A DNA stretch of 64,000 nt from Pirellulales bacterium (GCA_036499395.1 DASYDW010000136.1:62001-126000); one strand, 5' to 3'. Counted from the first letter of the stretch, positions 6,987-16,420 are shown. Numbers and translations: made by a program. Notes: a model not told the origin generated them from the letters alone.

Positions 6987-8123
6987 ATGATTAAAGCCGT
7001 CCCCCCAACACTTGAGTCGATCCGCGCCAAGGTCGAAGCGGGCGAACGTCTGTCATTCGATGACGGAATGTTCCTCGATAATCCGGCCGTGCCACTCAAC
7101 GAAGTGGGGGTGCTCGCCAATCTGGTGCGCGAGCGGAAGAACGGTTCCTACACCTATTACAACATCAACACACATCTCAATCCGACGAACGTCTGCGTGT
7201 ATCGCTGCACGTTCTGCGCATTCCGCTCCGATCTGCGCGACCCGAAGGGGTACGCCATGAGCGACGAGCAGATTCTCGAGCGTGGTCGCGAAGCTGTCGA
7301 CAGCGGTTGCACCGAGATGCACATCGTCGGCGGGCTGCATCACCAGCGAAAATACGATTGGTACCGCAACATCATCTCGATTTTGCACGCGGCCTATCCG
7401 CAGTTGCACCTGAAGGCCTGGACCGCAGTCGAGATCAATTGGTTTCAGCACCTGACCGGCATGTCGATGCAAGAGATCCTGGTCGACCTGCGCGAAGCAG
7501 GCCTGGGAAGCATGCCTGGCGGCGGCGCCGAGATTTTCCATCCGGAAGTGCGCGACCAGATTTGCGAGCACAAGGCCGACGCTCAGAACTGGCTCGACAT
7601 TCACCGCACGGCTCACGAGCTCGGTCTGCGTACCAATTGCACCATGTTGTATGGGCATATCGAAAACTCGTTCCACCGCGTCGACCATCTGATTCGACTG
7701 CGCGAACTGCAGGACAAGACCGGCGGATTCCAGACGTTTATTCCACTGGCGTTCCATCCCGACAACACGGGACTGAGCCACATTCGCAAGCCATCGAGTG
7801 TCATGGACCTGCGCACAATGGCCGTCAGCCGCCTGATGCTCGACAACATCGATCACATCAAGGCTTACTGGATCATGCTCGGTATCGGCACGGCCCAGGC
7901 CGCGCTCTCCTACGGCGCAGACGATCTGGACGGCACCGTCCGGCACGAACTGATCTATCACGACGCCGGCGCCGAAACGCCGGAAGTTCTCACCGTCGAC
8001 GCCATCAAGCAGTTGATCGTCGAAGCCGGACGCGAACCGGTCGAACGCGACACGCTCTATCACCGCATCGAGCGTGAGGGCGGCACCTGGAAGACGGCCG
8101 AAGCCATCACGACAGCCCGCTGA
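6987..8123 (+). CDS. mqnE: aminofutalosine synthase (radical SAM)
   Basis: A 378-residue radical SAM enzyme of the menaquinone futalosine pathway; MqnE joins the SAM-derived adenosyl radical to the enolpyruvyl benzoate intermediate to give aminofutalosine. The cluster-binding motif is CVYRCTFCAF (CxxxCxxC, about residues 71-78). Other family marks are YYNINTHLNPTNVC, MHIVGGLHH, the GGGAEIF segment, TMLYGHIE and FIPLAFHPDNTGL. The length matches the family. It sits 198 bases after the ubiA-like gene on the same strand. This gene is the strongest evidence that the organism uses the futalosine route. Confidence 0.92.
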   Translation: MIKAVPPTLESIRAKVEAGERLSFDDGMFLDNPAVPLNEVGVLANLVRERKNGSYTYYNINTHLNPTNVCVYRCTFCAFRSDLRDPKGYAMSDEQILERGREAVDSGCTEMHIVGGLHHQRKYDWYRNIISILHAAYPQLHLKAWTAVEINWFQHLTGMSMQEILVDLREAGLGSMPGGGAEIFHPEVRDQICEHKADAQNWLDIHRTAHELGLRTNCTMLYGHIENSFHRVDHLIRLRELQDKTGGFQTFIPLAFHPDNTGLSHIRKPSSVMDLRTMAVSRLMLDNIDHIKAYWIMLGIGTAQAALSYGADDLDGTVRHELIYHDAGAETPEVLTVDAIKQLIVEAGREPVERDTLYHRIEREGGTWKTAEAITTAR

Positions 8124-8165
8124 TCAAACGGACTTACGCCAATAGCTTGTCGCGAAAACGCGGGG

Positions 8166-10259
8166 CTATCCCACGCTTCCCAAGTCCAGCACTTGGCCGT
8201 AGCGCACCAGCACCATGCGTCGCAGGCGCTCGTGCTCTGGTTTAGCCAGGCCGGGGTCGTCAGCGACCAATTGCTGGGCATCGCGACGGGCCTCTTCCAG
8301 CACGGCCGCGTCGGCAAGCGGATCCGCAACCCGCAATGGCGGCAAGCCGTGTTGCCGGGTGCCCAGCAGGTCGCCGGGACCGCGTAGCGAGAAATCAATC
8401 TCGGCCAGCTCGAAACCGTCCGTCGAACGAACGAACGCTTCGAGTCGTTTCTCCGAATCAGGCGACGTCGGCTCGGCAAACACGCAGCAAAAGCCCGAGT
8501 GGGCGCCGCGACTGACGCGACCGCGCAGTTGATGTAGCTGAGCCAGGCCGAACCGTTGCCCGCTCTCGATCGTCAACAAAGTCGCATTTGGCACGTCGAC
8601 GCCGACTTCAACAACCGTGGTCGACACCAGTACCTGAATCTGCCCGTTGCGAAACGCGTCCATGACCGCATCCTTTTCCGAGGCTCCCATGCGACCGTGG
8701 ATCAGTCCGAGTCGAAACGCCTCGAGCGGTCCGCTGGCCAACGCTTCATACGCCTCGTCCAGGCTGGTGGCATCCACATCGGCCGACGTTTCCACCAGCG
8801 GTACTACGACGTACCCCTGCCGCCCCTCGCGCAGTTTGCGGCCAAAGAACTCCCACCACCGGTCGCGCTGCTCAAGCGTGGCCAAATAGGTCCGCACCGG
8901 CTGCCGCCCCGGCGGGGAATCGCGCAACGTCGAGACGTCCAAATCGCCGAACAACGTCATGGCCACGGTGCGCGGAATCGGCGTGGCTGTCATCACCAGG
9001 TAGTGCGGGTCGAGGCCGGCCTGCTTCAGGCTCGCGCGCTGGCGGACGCCGAACTTGTGCTGCTCGTCGATCACCACCAACCCCAGCTTCGCAAACTCGA
9101 CGTCCGCTTGCACGATGGCCTGCGTGCCGATCACCAGATCGAGTTCGCCGGCAGCGATTTTTTCGAGCGTCGCGCGCCGCTCGGCCGACGTCAGCGACCC
9201 GGTCAACAGGCCCCACCGTACCCGGCTGGCCGTGAGGAACTGTTCGATCGTGGCCGCGTGTTGTCGCGCCAGAATTTCGGTTGGCGCCATCAGTGCCGCT
9301 TGTTGGCCATGCGCGATCGCGAGCAATAGTGCATAGACAGCGACAACAGTCTTACCGCTTCCCACGTCACCCTGCACCAACCGATTCATCGGGTGGGGGC
9401 GCGTCAGGTCAGCCGAGACTTCGGCGATCACCTGGTTCTGACCGGCCGTGAGTTCGAAGGGGAATAGGCGGCGGATGCGCGCGTCGATCTTGGCCGACGC
9501 CTCGAGCGGGGGCGCTTGTCGCTGCTCGTACTGCGTATATCGTTTGATCGCCAGGGCCAACTGCATGACCAGCAACTCTTGATAGACAAAGCGCCGTCGA
9601 GCTCGCGCGAGAGATTCGCGCGTCGCCGGCGTGTGTATCTGCTCGACGGCTTCGCGTATCGGCGCCAGATTGTGCGTGGTCAGGTAGTCCGCCGGAAAGA
9701 CCTCGTCCAAATGCTCGGCCATCGTCTCGACGACGCTACTGACAATGCGACGCATCTGCCCCTGCCGCACCCCTTCGGTCAGTGGGTAAACGGGCAGCAG
9801 TTTACCGCGTGGATCACCTTCCTCGCCTTCGAGATATTGCAGGTCAGGATGTACCATTTCGTAGATGCCACCGCGGAAACGCACCTTGCCCGAGACGAGC
9901 AATTCCTGCCCGACGGGCAACCGCTTGGCCATGAAGGGCTGATTGAACCAAATGGCGCGGACGTTTCCGGCCTCGCCGCGAATGAGCGCGCCCAGCACGG
10001 TGCCGCCTGACGATGTGTGCCGCTGGTCCAATTCGACGACCGTACCGTGTAGTCGGACGATCGCCTCGTCCTGCAGATCGCCGACGATGGCCAGATCAGT
10101 CAGATCTTGATAATCGCGCGGGAAGAAGAAAATCACATCCCGCGCCGTCTCCAGCCCTAGCTTGCGCAGCATCTCGGCGCGATTTGGGCCCACCCCCTTC
10201 AGGAACTGGATAGGGGTGACGAAGGATTCGGCCGGCGACTTGTCTTGAGTGGAAGACAT
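8166..10259 (-). CDS. recG: ATP-dependent DNA helicase RecG
   Basis: A 697-residue superfamily 2 helicase that remodels stalled replication forks and branched DNA. The N-terminal wedge region includes FLKGVGPNRAEMLRKLG and the FFPRDYQDL segment, followed by an OB-fold. The helicase core holds Walker A (GDVGSGKT), MAPTEILARQH, VIDEQHKFGVRQR, VMTATPIPRT and, near the C-terminus, QLHQLRGRVSRGAHSGFC and the GPGDLLGTRQHGLP wedge-contact motif. Length is normal for the family. It lies 33 bases downstream of rnhA on the same strand and converges with mqnE. Confidence 0.95.
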   Translation of the reverse strand: MSSTQDKSPAESFVTPIQFLKGVGPNRAEMLRKLGLETARDVIFFFPRDYQDLTDLAIVGDLQDEAIVRLHGTVVELDQRHTSSGGTVLGALIRGEAGNVRAIWFNQPFMAKRLPVGQELLVSGKVRFRGGIYEMVHPDLQYLEGEEGDPRGKLLPVYPLTEGVRQGQMRRIVSSVVETMAEHLDEVFPADYLTTHNLAPIREAVEQIHTPATRESLARARRRFVYQELLVMQLALAIKRYTQYEQRQAPPLEASAKIDARIRRLFPFELTAGQNQVIAEVSADLTRPHPMNRLVQGDVGSGKTVVAVYALLLAIAHGQQAALMAPTEILARQHAATIEQFLTASRVRWGLLTGSLTSAERRATLEKIAAGELDLVIGTQAIVQADVEFAKLGLVVIDEQHKFGVRQRASLKQAGLDPHYLVMTATPIPRTVAMTLFGDLDVSTLRDSPPGRQPVRTYLATLEQRDRWWEFFGRKLREGRQGYVVVPLVETSADVDATSLDEAYEALASGPLEAFRLGLIHGRMGASEKDAVMDAFRNGQIQVLVSTTVVEVGVDVPNATLLTIESGQRFGLAQLHQLRGRVSRGAHSGFCCVFAEPTSPDSEKRLEAFVRSTDGFELAEIDFSLRGPGDLLGTRQHGLPPLRVADPLADAAVLEEARRDAQQLVADDPGLAKPEHERLRRMVLVRYGQVLDLGSVG

Positions 10260-10292
10260 CGCCCTATTCTAGCGAACGACGCGCCGCTGCAA

Positions 10293-10766
10293 TTAGCGGA
10301 ACTGCTGAATGGCGGCTACGGCCAATTCGTCGCAACGCTCGTTCTCGGCATGGCCGCTGTGCCCGGCGACCCAGGTGTATTTCAACCGGTGAGTGGCGAC
10401 CAGCGCGTCGAGTTCGCGCCAGAGATCTTCGTTCTTGATTTCGGCCCAGCGTTTCCCTTCACGTCGGCGCCAGCCGTTGGCCTTCCACTTGGGCATCCAT
10501 TCCGTCAGCCCCTTGCCAACGTAGACGCTGTCGGCGAAGAGTTCGACACTGGTCGGACGCGTCAGCGTTTCCAGTCCGCGCACGACGGCCGTCAGCTCCA
10601 TGCGGTTGTTCGTGGTAATCTTCTCGCCGCCCGACTGCTCGACTTCCTTGCCGGATGCCGGATGTCGCAGGATAAACGCCCAACCGCCGGGCCCCGGGTT
10701 ACCGCTGCACGCGCCGTCGGTAAACAGGTGTACCTCGACATCGGGGGACGTGGCAGGCTTGGACAT
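10293..10766 (-). CDS. rnhA: ribonuclease HI
   Basis: A 157-residue RNase HI, which cuts RNA in RNA-DNA hybrids. All four carboxylate positions are visible: TDGACSGNPGPGGW (first Asp), NRMELTAV (Glu), FADSVYVGKGL (second Asp) and NERCDELA (last Asp), together with the VAGHSGHAEN histidine loop. It has the usual WMPKWKANGWRRREGK basic handle region. It is placed between a sensor kinase gene and recG on the same strand, with 68- and 33-base gaps, so co-transcription with recG is likely. Confidence 0.95.
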   Translation of the reverse strand: MSKPATSPDVEVHLFTDGACSGNPGPGGWAFILRHPASGKEVEQSGGEKITTNNRMELTAVVRGLETLTRPTSVELFADSVYVGKGLTEWMPKWKANGWRRREGKRWAEIKNEDLWRELDALVATHRLKYTWVAGHSGHAENERCDELAVAAIQQFR

Positions 10767-10834
10767 GGCGAATATTCGAGCGTGACGGTGAAAGTGCTAA
10801 CGGGACAAGAAGACCGGCGCGATGTCCGGTTCGG

Positions 10835-12607
10835 TTACGATCGCGCGGCGCTGGCCTCGGTCGGAAGCGGCGACCTGAGGAAATCCGATCGCTCGACGCT
10901 GTCCGACGCGGGCATCGTGGTGGGAATTGCCGTGGCGAACTGCACCTGCTCAGGCAGGCTCCAGGGCAAGCGCACGGTAAACTCGCTCCCCTTGCCCAGC
11001 TCGCTCTTCAGCGAAATCTCTCCGCCCAGCAATTTACACAGTTCCTTGACGATCGATAGCCCCAGTCCGGTGCCGGAGAATTCTCGCGTCATGGCGTCAC
11101 CGCCGGTGAGAACCGTGTGACCCTGGCGGAATTTCTCGAAAATCGCGACCTGATCTTCTTCGGCAATGCCGACACCGGTGTCGGTGACCACCATCAACAA
11201 GTCGCCCCCCGCATCGCGCCGTGCCGAGACGAGGATCCGCCCCCCCTCAGGCGTGAACTTGATGGCGTTGGAGAGCAGGTTGTTCAGAATTTGCTGAACC
11301 TTGCTTTGATCCTGGTGCAATTCCGGCAGATTCGCCGTCACGTCGACGTCGAGGTCGATGTTCTTGCGCTCGGTCAATGGCCGCGCCATGTCGCACTGCG
11401 ATCCGATGACATGCTCGATCGGGAAGTCGATCAAGCGGACTTCCATCTTGCCGCTTTCGATTTTCGCCAGGTCGAGAATATCGTTGATCATGTCCAGCAG
11501 CATCTTGCCGGATTTTTGGATGTTCCCCACGTAGCGTTTTTGCCGATCGTCGAGCGAATCGATCGAGCCCAGCACGTCACTGAAACCGATGATGCTGTTC
11601 AGCGGGGTGCGCAACTCGTGGCTCATCGTGGCCAGGAAGTCGCTCTTCAAGCGGTTCATTTCGAACAGCCGCATGTTCATCTGGGCCAATTCATCGACCT
11701 TGACGTCCAGGTCCAGGTTCAAATGCCGAAGTTCTTCCTGTGCGGCCATCAAATGGCGCAACATGCGATTGAACGCCACGCCCAGCTCTTCGAATTCATC
11801 GGCTGTGTGAATATCGGCCCGCTGCTCGACATTGCCGCGGCTGACCGCGTCGCTGACGTCGCGCAGGTGCTTCAGTGGCTTCACGATGACGTAGCGCACA
11901 ATCACGTACGAAGCGACCATCGCCAGAAAAACCGTAATGATGGCAGTGCTAAGTAGAATCGCGCGGTTCTTTGCCAGGTCGACGCGCGTGGGATCGTTCG
12001 GAATATCGACCCGCGCGACCGAGATCAAATCACCGGCCTCGGGCGGACGCCCGTAAGAGACGCCCAGGCTTCCCAGACCCGCGATCGACGTTGCCGGATC
12101 GCCTCCGACAGCACCGGCCGCTGGGCGATGGCAGACAATAGTGCAAGAATCTTGCACGCGAATCGGCTGGTAGTAGTGATACTCGGATCCATCAGCCGAA
12201 AAGCGATCAGCGTATTCCGCCACCCCATCGACGGGGCGGGAGTTCATGAAATTATCGATCAGCCGCTTTTCAAAAGCGTTCTCCGGCTTTTCGATAGCCG
12301 GGGCCGAGGTCAACCCGATGAAGCGGTATGTGAAATCCTGTTGTTCCAGATCTTCGCTGAACAGCGGAACGATCCGCTTGAAGGCCTCGTTCGTCTCCAG
12401 CTTCTCCCAGTGCGTCCGCGTCAGCACCGTGTCGACGATCAGGCGTCCTTTGTCGGGATTCTGCTTGTAAACCAGATCCTCGGTTTGCTTGCCGTACCAC
12501 CAGAAGCTGCCCGTGATCAACAGCAGCAAGCAGGCTCCGAACAGGAAACGGCATTTCCGCTCGAGGCTCGTCTCACCGAGGACGCGTTTAAAGGATCGGT
12601 ATGACAT
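10835..12607 (-). CDS. membrane sensor histidine kinase with periplasmic DUF3365-like heme-sensor-type domain
   Basis: A 590-residue kinase. Order of parts: a membrane segment (about residues 22-38); an extracytoplasmic domain (about 40-205) resembling DUF3365/Tll0287-type sensors; a second membrane segment (AILLSTAIITVFLAMVASYVIV); a HAMP domain; a coiled region; HisKA with MSHELRTPLNSIIGFSDVL; and HATPase with NLLSNAIKFT, DTGVGI and GTGLGLSIVKEL. The sensor domain has C155-x3-C159-H160 (sequence CTIVCHRP), close to a heme c attachment site but with three rather than two spacer residues. The ATG at 12607 is taken as start; an in-frame start at 12682 is possible. No response regulator gene is adjacent. 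Confidence 0.85.
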   Translation of the reverse strand: MSYRSFKRVLGETSLERKCRFLFGACLLLLITGSFWWYGKQTEDLVYKQNPDKGRLIVDTVLTRTHWEKLETNEAFKRIVPLFSEDLEQQDFTYRFIGLTSAPAIEKPENAFEKRLIDNFMNSRPVDGVAEYADRFSADGSEYHYYQPIRVQDSCTIVCHRPAAGAVGGDPATSIAGLGSLGVSYGRPPEAGDLISVARVDIPNDPTRVDLAKNRAILLSTAIITVFLAMVASYVIVRYVIVKPLKHLRDVSDAVSRGNVEQRADIHTADEFEELGVAFNRMLRHLMAAQEELRHLNLDLDVKVDELAQMNMRLFEMNRLKSDFLATMSHELRTPLNSIIGFSDVLGSIDSLDDRQKRYVGNIQKSGKMLLDMINDILDLAKIESGKMEVRLIDFPIEHVIGSQCDMARPLTERKNIDLDVDVTANLPELHQDQSKVQQILNNLLSNAIKFTPEGGRILVSARRDAGGDLLMVVTDTGVGIAEEDQVAIFEKFRQGHTVLTGGDAMTREFSGTGLGLSIVKELCKLLGGEISLKSELGKGSEFTVRLPWSLPEQVQFATAIPTTMPASDSVERSDFLRSPLPTEASAARS

Positions 12608-12748
12608 CACTAACTCTTGCGGCAGATCACCCCAGGCCCAAATTGCATTGTAAGTGCGTTCACACGGCAGGGCCAAGATCAATCGAACGCCGTACCGGCC
12701 AAAAAAGCCTTAACTCCTGACGTCGAAACCAACTGCGATGCCCTAGGC

Positions 12749-15034
12749 CTACAGCATATCGAGGGGATCGACGTCGGCGATCCATTGCACATCATCAGGG
12801 GGAGGCAATTGCTGCTGGGCGTGCCGTATTGCCGCGCGGAGGGTGGCCGCGTCCGGCCCCTGCAACTGAATTTGAAAGCGATATTTGCCGCGCAGCTTGG
12901 CGATGGGCGCCGCCGCCGGTCCTAGAATTCGTGTGTCCTTGCTATCCGGCCCAAGTGATCGCGCGATGCTGGCGGCGATCGCTGCGGCAAATTCCTGCGT
13001 TATCGTTTCACGCGTTCCGCGCACCACCACGCGAATCATCGAGGCAAACGGCGGATATCCCAGCATGCGCCGCAGCGGCAGTTCGCGATCGGCGAACGCC
13101 GAATAATCATGGCGTACCGCCGCCTGGATCGCAGGATGGTCCGGGCTGAAAGTTTGTACTAGCACGCGGCCCCCGCGCGATCCGCGCCCCGTGCGGCCAG
13201 CGACCTGAACGAGCAACTGAAACGTTCGTTCGGCCGCGCGAAAATCTGGCAAGTGCAAGGCTGTGTCCGCATTCACCACGCCGACCAGCGTCACGTCCGG
13301 AAAGTCCAACCCCTTGGCGATCATCTGCGTGCCGAGCAGAATGCGCACGTCGCCACTGCGGAACGACGCTAGCGCCCGCTCGTGGCTGCCCGGCGATTGC
13401 ATCGTGTCCGTGTCCATCCGCAGCGAAGTAAACTCAGGGAACCGCGTGCGCACCTCGGCTTCGAGCTTTTGCGTCCCCAGCCCACGGTAACGGATGCCGG
13501 GCGAATTGCATTGCGGACAAACGTGCGGCGCCGCGATTTCGTAATCGCAATAGTGGCATAGCGCGACGGCGCGCTGCCAATGATGCGTCAGCGCAATATC
13601 GCAATGTGGGCAGCGCACCACTTCGCCGCAGGCGGGACATTGTAAATGGGTCGAAAAGCCCCGCCGGTTCAACAGTAATATCACCTGGCCGCCGTCAGTT
13701 AATGCTTCCTGCATTGCCAAACGCATCGGCCGGCTGAGGGCGCCGCTGCCAGCGCCGCGCTCGAATTCATTGCGCAGGTCGATCGTCCGCACATCAGGCA
13801 ATGGCCGGTCTAGTACGCGGCGCGGCATCTCAACCAATTGGTAGCTGCCACTTCGTGCCAGGTGCCAGCTCTCGAGCGATGGCGTTGCCGACCCCAGGAC
13901 CAAAGGCACTCCCTCGGCTCGCGCGCGTTCGAGCGCCACGTCGCGCGCGTGATAGCGCGGCGCACTGTCCTGCTTGAACGACGCCTCGTGCTCTTCGTCG
14001 AGCACGATCAAACCCAGCCGCGGGACCGGTGCGAAGACCGCGCTGCGAGCGCCGACCACGACCGGAACTTCGTCCCGCGCGATGCGCTCCCAATGCCAGC
14101 CTCGTTCGGCGTCCGTCATGTGACTGTGCAGCACCGCCACCTGGCCGAAGCGGGCACGGAAACGTTGCTCGGTTTGTGGCGTAAGACTGATTTCAGGAAC
14201 CAGCACGATGGCCTGTCGTCCGTACGACACGACCTCTTGAATCGCGCGGATGTAAACCTCGGTTTTTCCGCTGCCGGTAATCCCGTGCAGAACGATCGTC
14301 TTATGCTGCTTCGCCTCGAGCGCCCCCATGATCGTCGCCAGAGCCTGCTGCTGATCATCGTTCAACGCGTGGTTAGCTTCGCGCTCTGACAGTGGCTTGT
14401 CGTAGGCGTCCTGCCGCACGCGAATCACGTCCGAACGCAAGAGCCCCTTACGACGCAATGCCGTAATCGGCGCCGCGGTGCAGGCCAGCGTTTCCATCAG
14501 CTCGTTTTGCAAGACGGGCTTCGCAGCCGCGACCAAGTATCGGAGTACTTGCAACTGCTTGGTCGGCAGCTTTAACGCATCGAGCTGCGCGAATACCTCG
14601 GCGGGCACCGAAAGCACGTTCGCGCGCCGCGTCCCGGCTTGATGGCGCACCGCTGCCGGAAGCATGGTGTCGAGCGCCTGCGTCCAAGTGCAAAGATACC
14701 GCTCGGCAATCCATTGGCTGAGCCGGAACATCGTCGGGCTGAGCAAGCATTGCTCGTCAACGACCTCAGCAATTTCCTTCAACCGTCGATTTGTGGCCTG
14801 CTGCGCCAGGGCGACACAATATCCGATCCGCGTGCGATTGCCGTGCCCGAGCGGCGCATTCACGCGACACCCCACCTGAACCCGCCCGCGCAGGCTCTCA
14901 GGCACGAGGTAATCGAGCGGCTCGGTCGGGCCGATCGACAAGAGGACCGACGCCACCAGCACCTCGCTACGGTCGTCCAGCTCCCAGGCGGGTGCCTCGC
15001 TGTCGAACAATTCTTGTTGCTGGCCGGCTTTCAA
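12749..15034 (-). CDS. priA: primosomal protein N', replication restart helicase PriA
   Basis: A 761-residue helicase that reloads the replisome at stalled forks. The N-terminal DNA-binding part is followed by Walker A GITGSGKTEVYIRA, the DEEH box (VLDEEHEASFKQDSAPRYHARDVA region), GSATPSLESW, and a zinc-binding insert with paired cysteines (CPACGEVVRCPHCD, LCHYCDYE, CPQCNSPG). The C-terminal helicase part includes GTQMIAKGLDFPDVTLVGVVNAD and QVAGRTGRG. The length fits the family. It is the first gene of a minus-strand run with the sensor kinase, rnhA and recG. Confidence 0.94.
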   Translation of the reverse strand: MKAGQQQELFDSEAPAWELDDRSEVLVASVLLSIGPTEPLDYLVPESLRGRVQVGCRVNAPLGHGNRTRIGYCVALAQQATNRRLKEIAEVVDEQCLLSPTMFRLSQWIAERYLCTWTQALDTMLPAAVRHQAGTRRANVLSVPAEVFAQLDALKLPTKQLQVLRYLVAAAKPVLQNELMETLACTAAPITALRRKGLLRSDVIRVRQDAYDKPLSEREANHALNDDQQQALATIMGALEAKQHKTIVLHGITGSGKTEVYIRAIQEVVSYGRQAIVLVPEISLTPQTEQRFRARFGQVAVLHSHMTDAERGWHWERIARDEVPVVVGARSAVFAPVPRLGLIVLDEEHEASFKQDSAPRYHARDVALERARAEGVPLVLGSATPSLESWHLARSGSYQLVEMPRRVLDRPLPDVRTIDLRNEFERGAGSGALSRPMRLAMQEALTDGGQVILLLNRRGFSTHLQCPACGEVVRCPHCDIALTHHWQRAVALCHYCDYEIAAPHVCPQCNSPGIRYRGLGTQKLEAEVRTRFPEFTSLRMDTDTMQSPGSHERALASFRSGDVRILLGTQMIAKGLDFPDVTLVGVVNADTALHLPDFRAAERTFQLLVQVAGRTGRGSRGGRVLVQTFSPDHPAIQAAVRHDYSAFADRELPLRRMLGYPPFASMIRVVVRGTRETITQEFAAAIAASIARSLGPDSKDTRILGPAAAPIAKLRGKYRFQIQLQGPDAATLRAAIRHAQQQLPPPDDVQWIADVDPLDML

Positions 15035-15229
15035 GCTGATCTTTCCGCGTGATCGACGGCTCGTCGATGGTCCTGAGAGGGCCGGTTCGGTACGATACGA
15101 CGACTTGAAGAACTGCTCATGGGCGGGATCTGGCGGCGCCCGACGACGACGGTAAAAACGAAATCAGTCCGCAATTCAATATGGGGCTCTGCCGGCGGTC
15201 CTGCAACCGTCTACGAAGGTGTGATTCGC

Positions 15230-15883
15230 ATGCGACTAGGGCTGTTCGGCGGCTCATTTGATCCGGTCCACTATGGACACCTGCTGCTAGCGGAGTGTTG
15301 CCGCGAGCAATGCCGGTTGGACGAAGTGTGGTTTCTGCCGGCAGCCACGCCCCCGCACAAGCAAACGCGCGAATTGACGCCCGCTGCGCAGCGAATCGAA
15401 ATGCTCGAACTGGCCATCGGCGGTCAGACATCGTTCAAGGTATGCCGGGCCGAGATTGAACGCGGTGGCGTGAGCTACACGGTGGATACCCTCGCACAAC
15501 TAACGCACGAGGATGGCGGCCGACAGCTTTTCTTCTTGCTGGGGGCGGATTCGTTGGAAGATCTTCCCCATTGGCGTGAACCGGCCAAGATCTGCCAATT
15601 GGCAACCCTGGTCGTGGTTGGCCGCCCCAGCGCGCCGCCCCCCAACTATGCGCCTCTAACGACTCTGGTAACACCCGAGCGACTTGAGGAAATCCGCCGC
15701 CATCAGGTAGAAATGCCGCCGATCGGCCTGAGCAGCCGCGAAATCCGGCAGCGCGTCGCGGCGGGATCGAGCATTCGCTACCGCACCCCGCGCGCGGTGG
15801 AAAAATTTGTCGAATCGCAGCAGCTTTACCGGACGCCCAATTCGGCGAGCACCGCTACCGCCGCGAAGCCTGAATCGTGCTGA
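15230..15883 (+). CDS. nadD: nicotinate-nucleotide adenylyltransferase
   Basis: A 217-residue NadD, which makes deamido-NAD from nicotinate mononucleotide and ATP in NAD synthesis. The N-terminus RLGLFGGSFDPVHYGHLLLAE carries the (T/H)xGH nucleotidyltransferase motif. The middle has WFLPAATPPHK and the FLLGADSLEDLPHWREP region. The C-terminal IGLSSREIRQRVAAG corresponds to the ISSTxIR motif. The ATG at 15230 has AAGG ten bases upstream and gives the standard N-terminus. It is divergent from priA. Confidence 0.93.
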   Translation: MRLGLFGGSFDPVHYGHLLLAECCREQCRLDEVWFLPAATPPHKQTRELTPAAQRIEMLELAIGGQTSFKVCRAEIERGGVSYTVDTLAQLTHEDGGRQLFFLLGADSLEDLPHWREPAKICQLATLVVVGRPSAPPPNYAPLTTLVTPERLEEIRRHQVEMPPIGLSSREIRQRVAAGSSIRYRTPRAVEKFVESQQLYRTPNSASTATAAKPESC

Positions 15884-15898
15884 AGCGGCAGCAAACGT

Positions 15899-16156
15899 TT
15901 AGGCGGCGCGACGCGTTTCGAGGAACTGTCGCAAAGCAGGGTCGACTTTGTCGCGCCATCCGGCCCGTTCGCGGGATAACGCATCGGCCACGATGTGCAG
16001 TTTATCGAGGGGACTGCTGGCAAGATCGAGAAACAGCCACTTCTCGCCTTTAATCTCGCAGCCTCCACCCGGCCCATCGAGCCAGTCTTGGCGGACGTGA
16101 TAGCCCAGCGAGGCGGCGGCGCCGAGCGCCCGTTCCAAGAGTTCGACCGTGTGCAT
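15899..16156 (-). CDS. conserved-looking small protein, unknown function
   Basis: An 85-residue protein starting MHTVELLERAL. It has no signal peptide or membrane segment. It looks like a compact alpha/beta protein: an N-terminal helix, GYHVRQDWLDGPGGG, a strand EIKGEKWLFLDLA and a C-terminal helix ending in DKVDPALRQFLETRRAA. An excellent ribosome site (GCAGGAGGT) stands eight bases before the ATG, which is the main reason to trust it. Its tail converges with nadD. Function is not recognisable. Confidence 0.65.
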   Translation of the reverse strand: MHTVELLERALGAAASLGYHVRQDWLDGPGGGCEIKGEKWLFLDLASSPLDKLHIVADALSRERAGWRDKVDPALRQFLETRRAA

Positions 16157-16271
16157 CCGAGCACCTCCTGCCCGACCGGAGAATCCTTTCCGACGGTATC
16201 GATAACAGCGGGCGGATTATAGCGGCTTGCGTTTCAGTTGCCCAGGCGAGCACGACGATACGATCCAAGTA

Positions 16272-16300
16272 ACTAACTCTCGATCGATCAAGGAGTTAGT
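16272..16300. repeat. inverted repeat in a divergent promoter region
   Basis: ACTAACTC (16272-16279) and GAGTTAGT (16293-16300) form a perfect eight-base inverted repeat around a 13-base centre that itself contains the palindrome TCGATCGA. It lies between the small gene at 15899-16156 and the histidine kinase at 16421, so it may be an operator or a hairpin in a leader. Confidence 0.4.
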
Positions 16301-16420
16301 CTTTTCAGGCGGCGCAAACAGGCGAGTCCAGCGGGAAAGCGGAGAGCTTTCCGTATGCGCGGCCCCGGGCAGGATGAGGCCCGGCGCAAGCAGGGTCGAC
16401 TTTGCGGAACGAAGGTAATC

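Noticed and set aside
7053..8063. A 336-residue reading frame opposite mqnE
   Set aside because: It is an antisense shadow of the well-supported radical SAM gene, with no recognisable motifs.
8151..8162. CGCGAAAACGCG between mqnE and recG as a terminator
   Set aside because: A four-base-pair stem with no T run is too weak to call a terminator.
11117..11956. A 279-residue plus-strand frame opposite the sensor kinase
   Set aside because: It is antisense to a kinase whose HisKA and HATPase motifs are intact.
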